Source: Thunnus maccoyii
Taxonomy: Eukaryota; Chordata; Actinopteri; Scombriformes; Scombridae
Length of the DNA stretch: 64,000 nt
Reading direction: 5' to 3'
Assembly: GCF_910596095.1 (NCBI RefSeq)
Contig: NC_056539.1
Span: 3,203,001-3,267,000, forward strand
Below the pieces are notes generated by a model. That model did not search any database, was not told the origin of the DNA, and saw only the letters and a list, made by a program, of their open reading frames with translations. Positions 58,005-64,000 of this stretch are shown one piece after another (within the stretch, counting starts at the first letter, position 1; each line of letters starts with the position of its first letter). A program made the position numbers and the translations under genes.

Positions 58005-58440
58005 CAGCATGGATCCAGGAATAGAAATGTTGGTCAAATGGTTGCTCCACCACTTTGGTCCACACTAAAATATCTCAACAGTTATTGGATGGACTGCTGT
58101 GTATATACATTCATGGTCCACAGAGAATTAATCCTATTGACTTTGGTGATCCCCTGATTTTTCCTCTAGTTCCACATGAGGTTACTTTTGGGTGAAATGT
58201 TTTAACAACTGTTGGATAGTTTGCCACTGATGAAATTTAATTCACATGTTCATGTCCCCCACTGGATGAAATGTAATTACTTTAGAACTACCTAACCTGA
58301 CTTTTCATCTAGCACCATCATCAGGTAAAATTTACAGTTTGTCCAATACATTGTTCTATGACCAAATGCTGATGAAATAAACTGCATTTTCATCAGCCTC
58401 AGCTACACTTTGCGTTCATTAATAAATGTTATGATAGTCA
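58005..58440 (+). repeat. Dispersed repeat D, copy 1
   Basis: Reads CCACCACTTTGGTCCACACT, then ATATCTCAACAGTTATTGGA, CTATTGACTTTGGTGATCCC, CCTCTAGTTCCACATGAGG, and again AACAACTGTTGGATAG, then CTGACTTTTCATCTAGCACC and CATCAGCCTCAGCTACACTT. The two-monomer structure is typical of an abundant percomorph repeat. An inverted copy is at 63672-63965. Confidence 0.75.
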
Positions 58441-59029
58441 CCGAGACCAAGCACCATTGTACATAAGTCACCCTCTTGTCATCATCGGACATAGACTTTG
58501 TTTCTGGTTCTGGTTGACAGCTGGTGGGTTGTTTGTATGCTCTCTCTTTGTAAAAAATTAGCAGATTCCTCAGGTTGCAACAACATTAGATCAGCCTGAT
58601 CTACTCATATGTAATTTTATGTAGTTTTTCCAAGTTGTATCACAATAAAATGACGGAGCAAAACTGAGGATGAACTTGTTTTGTTTTGCTAATCTTGTGC
58701 ACCCAACAACGAGAAGCACCAAGGGAAACTACAGTGTACCAAGATGCTACCAACCTCCTTTTTTCTGGAAAAAAAAAAAAAAATTTGCCAAATTTTAGCA
58801 AACATTATCCTAACTTCTCCCCTGATTCTTTCCCCTATAATAGTACAGGCCTGGTGGCCCGCCAGGCCAACGAGAACCGCAGCCAGGCCAAAAAATATTT
58901 TTTTTAAATGCCAAAAATAACGCCAAATACCCATTCATTCGGAAATCAATAGCGTTTGGGAGCCTCTGAGCAGCGCTGTTTTGAAACTTGCGTCAATGTC
59001 TGTGTTGTTGCCTGGGAAACTCCAGGTAG
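58441..59029. other. Non-coding stretch, no recognised feature
   Basis: A poly-A run lies at 58769-58782. The 58686-58934 frames on both strands contain no domain. Confidence 0.4.
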
Positions 59030-59330
59030 CGTAGCTCCTTTTAAGGAATAGGGCAGTGCGTAAGCGAGTGAGTGGTTAAGTGAGAGAGTGAGTGGCAGAA
59101 AAGTGACGGTGAATGTGAGCAGAGGAAAAGGTTAGCAGTAAGTTAAATGTACAGTACAAGCTACAGTGTGTCAGTTAAAAAATGCTGCAGCTTCTCAAGA
59201 CCAAGAAAAGTCTTGTCTGTTCTTTCTACATCTGCTGGAAAAGTGAAGGGGGTTAGTCTGGAAGTTAGCAACAATGGGTTAGCCTAACCTGAAGACGCTA
59301 AACAGAGAAATAGAGAACGGAGAAATGTGT
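59030..59330. repeat. Dispersed repeat B, right module, copy 1
   Basis: Shares ordered blocks with 62560-62805: GTAGCGTAGCTCC, GAGGAAAAGGTTAGCAGTAA, CAGTACA, CTCAAGAC, GAAGGGGGTTAG and GAAGTTAGCAACAA. It lies immediately upstream of the L2-type LINE, which may have inserted into it. Confidence 0.65.
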
Positions 59331-59361
59331 GGCTGTGTGCACTGGTTTTAGAACAACTTCT

Positions 59362-60665
59362 GTAAGTGCTCTTCTAAGGGTTACACATGATTTATTAATG
59401 GCTGCAGACTCTGGATACTGCTCTGTATTGGTGCTGCTCCTTAGTGCAGCACACCATCGATCACACTTTGCTAATTAATAGACTCAAGGATAGGGTGGGC
59501 ATTTCTTGAACAGCTCTGGAGTGGTTCTTCTCCTATCTGTCAAATAGAAATGTTATGTCTCAATTGATTCGTTCACCTCTTCACCTGCACAGACAACTTG
59601 TGGCATACCTCAAGGATCAATTCTTGGACCAGTTCTGTTCTCTCTCTATATACTACCATTAGGTTATGTCATCCATCACAATAATATATAATTTCACTGT
59701 TGCAGGTGATACACAGCACACTTCAGAGCTGCTTCACTGATGTGAGAGACTAGATGTCACAAAACTTTCGTAGTTAAACTCTGACAAAACAGGTGTGCTT
59801 CATCATGGGCCCTGAGCACCTCCACAATCAAGTCCAGCCACTGCTTGATACCCTTATCCCAAATATTAAGGGCACTACTAAAAACCTGGATGTTATCTTC
59901 GACAGTGAGCTAAGCTTTCAACAAAACACACACACAAAAAAATGGTACAAGCATGTTTCAACCAACTCAGGAATATTTCCAAGATCAGAGCAATGTTATC
60001 TTGTAGCAATACAGAGAAAAATATTCATGCTTTTATATCTCCATGCCTGGCCTATTGTAACACCTTGTTTACCAGTGCCTGAGCTATAGCCAAACTTCTG
60101 ACGAAGACCACATCACCCCAGTTTTAGCCTGTTTGCACTGGTTACCAGTTTCTTTTAGAATCCATTTTAAAGTCTTACTCATGACTTACAAGGCTTTACA
60201 TGGCCAGGCACCAGAGTACATCAGTGAACCCTTGCTATCCAAAAAAACCTCTTAGATCTGCTGAGTTAGGCCTGCTAGCTGTTCCAGAGGTAAGGTCAAA
60301 GGGTGATCAAGCTTTTGCTGTACTGGCACCTCAGTTTTTGGAGCAGTCTTCCAGTTCATATTTGGTCTGCTGACACTGTTTCTGCTTTTCAATCCTGTCT
60401 TAAGACACATTTTTACAGACTTGCCTTTTTGCCTGACAACTCGTCTTACAGCTTTATTGTGCAACCACCTGATTTTAAGTTTATTTTAATAGTTTCTCTT
60501 GTTTTACTTTTGGATTCTTTCATAGAGTCTTTTCATTGTGTGCTTGTATTTTGCTGTTCTTGTGTTTTTCTTTTATATTTGTGATTGTTTATGTGGTGCT
60601 GTTTATGAAAAGCACCTTGTGCTCCTGGCTTGAGAAGTGCTATACAAATGAAATGATTATATTAT
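59362..60665 (+). mobile_element. 5'-truncated L2-type LINE
   Basis: Opens in the RT domain (ALLRVTHDLLMAADSGYCSV, then the LSAA box of finger/palm), continues through TCGIPQGSILGP-like and LYILPLG positions, the degraded catalytic region near 59700, KGTTKNLDVIFDSELSFQQ (about 59860), and the C-terminal FWSSLPVHIWSADTVSAFQ with CLKTHFYRLAF (about 60345-60430). The 3' UTR ends with GAAAAGCACCTTGTGCTCCT and AAGTGCTATACAAATGAAAT, the usual L2 tail. Stops and frameshifts throughout make it inactive. It has no 5' part, consistent with incomplete reverse transcription. Confidence 0.88.
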
Positions 60666-61928
60666 AAGCCTCACAGAGCTGCTAGCATGGCTGTAGACTC
60701 TCAGTCTTGTTAATAGTTTTTGGACAACAATGGAGCTCTTTGGCAAAGATAAATAAGATATCAGGCTTTGGTTACTTGTTAGTAGAGTCTATTCTTTGTT
60801 GGCTTTGGTGTTTTCATGGGATTTAAAATTCATGAGTGAGCTTCTTGTTCCTTCTACTTGTGAAAAGTTGCCCAGAATACAAATGTCATTGTTATTAAGA
60901 TATAGGAAGTATATTCATAAGCTTTGCTGTATTGGAAGCTTTGCTCACAGTATAAATTAGGGCTGAACAGCACTGAGCTCTTCCACTACAGGCTGTAAAC
61001 TAGCAGAGAGTAATACTGTTTGGACAGGAGGCACCAGGTTATGAATTGGCTGTTTGTGAGCCAAAATAAATCCCCCATTTCTCTCTCTCATTCTCTCCCT
61101 CATTCTTTCTCACTTCTTCTCCCTATCCCTTCAGCCTTCCCCTCCTCTCACACAGCTTTAACTCCTCACTGCCTCCTCTCCTTTTCTTCTTATTTGCCCC
61201 CTTTTCCCTCGCTTTTCTCCGTCCGTCAGGGATGTAATTACCTGCCTGCTTTGGCTTCAGCACTACCATCTTTCATTTCGCAAGGCTGGAGTGTAAACGA
61301 AGGGAGCAGAAAGAGGAGAGAAATTTGAAAGTGAATAAGTGATGGAGAGGTGAATTAACTGGGTTTTGTGGGACAGAGACAAAGCACACACACATGCTCA
61401 CTAGTGTGTGTGATGAGTGACACCTGTCAGGCTGACAGTCATATCTGTCGGCTGTAATCATCGTGGGCACACAGACAAATGCAGAGAGTGATGGGGGCTG
61501 TGCTGGGAGGGATTCATGCCCTGCATACATATTCCCACCTTCCTCCACTCCAGAGTGCACAGCTCAGCCTATGTGCATTTAAGTCTGTGTGCACACCACT
61601 GAGCTGGTCCACTTGAACAAACAGTGTGGGTGGTTTGGGAGGTGGTAAATTAAAATAAACAAACCTTTTCAGCCACCATGACAGCTTCTGTACAGCATAT
61701 AAAGTCTCACTTTCAATAAACGCTTAATGCTAATGTACTGTTACAGTTTCTCCAGTTATAAGAGGAACAATATACACAAGGCACAGAGTTCACAGCTTGC
61801 TGCACATTATATTGTTATGTAAGTTTGTCTAAAAGCCCACTATAATGGTAGATTACTTTTTGATTCCTCATTAAGCATAACATTTGCAAAAACTTGTGTT
61901 TTTTGGTGTCACTTTCTCTTGATCCCTT
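60666..61928. other. Non-coding stretch with a pyrimidine tract
   Basis: 61075-61230 is strongly C/T-rich, followed by non-repetitive sequence (GATGTAATTACCTGCCTG) and then a purine-rich piece (61298-61350): the same arrangement as at 23.2-23.7 kb. No gene recognised. Confidence 0.35.
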
Positions 61929-62326
61929 TTGGTTTGCATGTTGCAGCTAATAGCTTTATTAATGGTTAATATATCAGACAGCACAGTCCATTGGAGGGAT
62001 TATCCTCCAATGAGCCCTCCCATTCATTTGGGGACAGTGTGTTTACATGTAGAGAATTCCAGCAAAACAACAAAGTGTCGTCCGGCAAAGAAGTTTAACC
62101 GGGCTCAACTTTTATTGCAATACGACGCAACATCATCTGGCAAGGGGCTGCATTGAGTATCAGTGTTTTGGCATCTGATAAGCCTTTAAATGCATTTATC
62201 TGTACCTCCAACTGGACTTCCTAGATTTAATTAATTGTGTCACCAGTACCTTAAACAACAGGCCCACACCAATGCAGCCCCTTGCATTGTTTTAATGCAG
62301 GGCAGTTTTCAGTCTAAACGCAGCCT
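61929..62326. repeat. Possible MITE with 16-bp perfect inverted repeat
   Basis: GCAAGGGGCTGCATTG at 62140-62155 is the exact reverse complement of 62270-62285, 114 bases apart. A second small inverted pair CATTGGAGG / CCTCCAATG lies at about 61989-62012. Whether these are element ends is not clear. Confidence 0.35.
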
Positions 62327-62805
62327 AACTGTGTTCAGACAGAGCAAGAAGTGAATTTCAGGTGCGGCTCAATTACATAAAAAGTCAATGCAAAGATGCG
62401 AATTTATCGGGGGGGGGGGGGATAACAGAAAGAACCAGAGTTTCTGGTGAGCTCTGAGTTCAGTCAGAGGCTGAACTGAACACTAACACAGAAACACAGA
62501 CACCTTCCCACAGACGTGGTCGCGTCATGCCTCTTTTGCTAGCTAGCTGATACAAGAGTAGCGTAGCTCCGTTAAGGTATAGGACAGTGTGTGTGTGAGT
62601 GTGAAAATGTGCGCGTGTAGTTGTGCGGGCACAGAGAGTGACAGAAACGTGACGTGAATGCGAGCAGAATAGAGGAAAAGGTTAGCAGTAAATTGTCAGT
62701 ACAGTAATAAATGCTACAGCTCCTCAAGACAAAGAAAATACTCATCTATCGAAGGGGGTTAGCCTCGAAGTTAGCAACAACGCATTAGCTTAACTTGACC
62801 AGGCT
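62327..62805. repeat. Dispersed repeat B, joined copy (left and right modules)
   Basis: The first part matches 6363-6694 and the second part matches 59030-59330. This copy therefore shows that the two separate pieces belong to one family of at least 480 bases. It includes a 13-base G run (62409-62421). Confidence 0.65.
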
Positions 62806-62876
62806 TGCTTAAGGTGGACTGACTTTTAAGGCGGACTAGCAATTCTCATTTTAGTGTCAGTCTCAGCTGCTCTTTA

Positions 62877-63080
62877 AGAGAGAATCATCATAACTGATGT
62901 GGTTTGCAGTTCGAGGTGTCCTGTCAACAGTTTTACAGATGTCTCTCTTACAGTGGTGGTCTATGGGGAAAATGCTTTTTGGGCTGCAGAGGTATTTTTC
63001 GTTGCAATACCGCGAGTGGACACTGGGAAAAATTGGCTGCAAGGCTGAGCAGTGGAGCCCTATCCAGGCGCTATATGTTG
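62877..63080 (-). repeat. Dispersed repeat C, inverted copy
   Basis: The reverse complement matches 44405-44580 over about 160-180 bases with scattered substitutions, including CCACTCGCGGTATTGCAACG and TGTAAAACTGTTGACAGGAC. The open frames here (62897-63101) are reverse-strand echoes of the repeat. Confidence 0.7.
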
Positions 63081-63671
63081 CTAGATGATGTCATGTGTTA
63101 ATTTGCATATCTATGATGTCATGACATAATTACATACATTCAAGATTTTAAAAAATCTAAAGAACATTAATTTAAATTAAACTAAACTGACTGTAACTAT
63201 TTATATCTAAATAGAGCAGCTTCTCAATGTGCATCTAAATCTACCTGTAGTATTAGTAAACTGTTGTATCGACTCTAACTGAAGTATCATTAATAAAGAG
63301 ATGATCATGCACCGGATTAAATCTAAATAAATAACTGTCTATTTTGACAAAACAACATCAAACTTAGATAGTAAAGTTAAATCATTTAGAATAAAAACAA
63401 TGAGGATCAATGATTGGTCATTAGGTACACACATTCACAGCTCATTCATGACTCTGTCTAGCTGATGATTGGTTGCTGTTGCTCTGTCCCACCTACTGAA
63501 CAGTCAATCCAAGGAGCTACATTATATTATTCTATGAGAAATACTGGCGTCTCCCTTCAAGGAGAGGAGTTAAAGTCTGTTCAAAAAGTTGCTAGATATG
63601 TTGCTAGCCGCTTTTATGAAAAAAAGTCGCTAAAGGGGTCTGAAAGTCCCCAAGTCACTAAGTTGGCAACA
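63081..63671. other. Non-coding AT-rich stretch
   Basis: 63590-63670 has a GTTGCTAGATATGTTGCTAG and AAAAAGTCGCTAAAGGGG pattern with AGTTGGCAACAGTGG, resembling a repeat terminus. The frame at 63465-63680 covers this and is not considered a gene. Confidence 0.35.
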
Positions 63672-63965
63672 GTGGTTTGATGTTGACCATCTGAGAGTAG
63701 CGTGTTAGCGTACTAATTTGCTAATTAGCACTGAGCACATAGTACAGCTGAGGCTGAATCATTAGTTTTGCACATATTTGATCATAGAGCAAAGGACGAG
63801 GTGAAAGTTTGACTTGATGATGGTTAATGCTAGATGAAAAGTCAGGGGTTAGGTACTAAAGTCACTTAAGTTCATCTTGTGGGGAACATTAAATGTTGGT
63901 ACCCGTTTTTATGGTTATTAACCCTATATTTGTCAAGATTTCATTCTGGACCAAAGTGAGGACTC
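63672..63965 (-). repeat. Dispersed repeat D, copy 2 (inverted)
   Basis: Read on the minus strand: TTTGGTCCAGAATGAAAT, CCCCACAAGATGAACTTAAG, CTGACTTTTCATCTAGCATT, TCAGCCTCAGCTGTACTATG, then a TGCTAATTAGCAAATTAGTA tail. Same block order as 58005-58440. Confidence 0.7.
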
Positions 63966-64000
63966 AAAGAGGACCGCAGATTTGCAGATTACAGTGAGGT

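Noticed and set aside
58686-58934. Membrane-protein-like frame on the minus strand
   Set aside because: Phe-rich parts derive from poly-A/T runs; the plus strand is open as well and no splice context was found.
1-64000. CRISPR array, bacterial operon, phage or toxin-antitoxin system
   Set aside because: The sequence has introns, SINE/LINE content and vertebrate-type microsatellites, with no regularly spaced direct repeats or dense gene packing.

Overview
This window looks like vertebrate nuclear DNA from a ray-finned fish, most likely a percomorph teleost. That is inferred from the repeat content: a tRNA-derived SINE of teleost type, L2-type and APE-endonuclease LINE fragments, a DIRS1-like tyrosine-recombinase retrotransposon, a dead Tc1/mariner element, several hAT and PIF/Harbinger-like remnants, many short inverted-repeat elements, and long (AC)n/(AT)n microsatellites. 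No rRNA, tRNA gene, CRISPR array or bacterial-style operon was seen. Almost all long reading frames are chance or microsatellite frames. All coordinates come from reading the sequence by eye; no alignment was run.

Layout. 1-10,600: mostly non-coding, with a TTAAAGG-starting repeat near 600, two large GT/AC microsatellite clusters, and dispersed repeats (5.7-6.7 kb) that recur elsewhere in the window. 10.6-12 kb: a decayed multi-exon Myb/SANT-like accessory gene of PIF/Harbinger type. 13.8 kb: a possible non-coding exon. 14.17-18.73 kb: the best structured feature, a nearly full-layout but dead DIRS1-like element with inverted termini, TATA box, gag, RT/RNase H, tyrosine recombinase and an internal complementary region. 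19.2-21.7 kb: a decayed hAT transposase on the minus strand in pieces that look like exons, followed by a non-autonomous hAT-like element. 24.1 kb: SINE. 25.7-26.6 kb and 29.9-32.1 kb: two LINE fragments in opposite orientation.

35.3-35.8 kb: a hAT BED-finger fragment. 37.9-42.7 kb: several short inverted-repeat elements, including one with TTAA at both ends. 44.4-46.05 kb: a CpG-rich repeat with a 248-bp tandem duplication and a possible downstream exon. 46.7-47.6 kb: (AT)n tracts. 49.33-50.48 kb: a dead Tc1-like transposon. 59.36-60.66 kb: a 5'-truncated L2-type LINE. 62.3-64 kb: repeats related to those at 6, 44, 58 and 59 kb.

The only plausible host protein-coding gene is on the minus strand at 54.7-57.9 kb. 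Three exons (56586-56545, 56461-56366, 55029-54739) join in phase with good splice sites and end in a stop codon; a fourth possible exon lies upstream. I could not identify the protein. The rest appears to be intergenic or intronic DNA built by successive transposon insertions, with a few non-repetitive blocks that may be conserved regulatory elements. I found no convincing new multi-gene system. The most informative observations are the end-joining arrangement inside the DIRS element, its perfect foldback in the RT gene, the unidentified host gene, and the network of related dispersed repeats.
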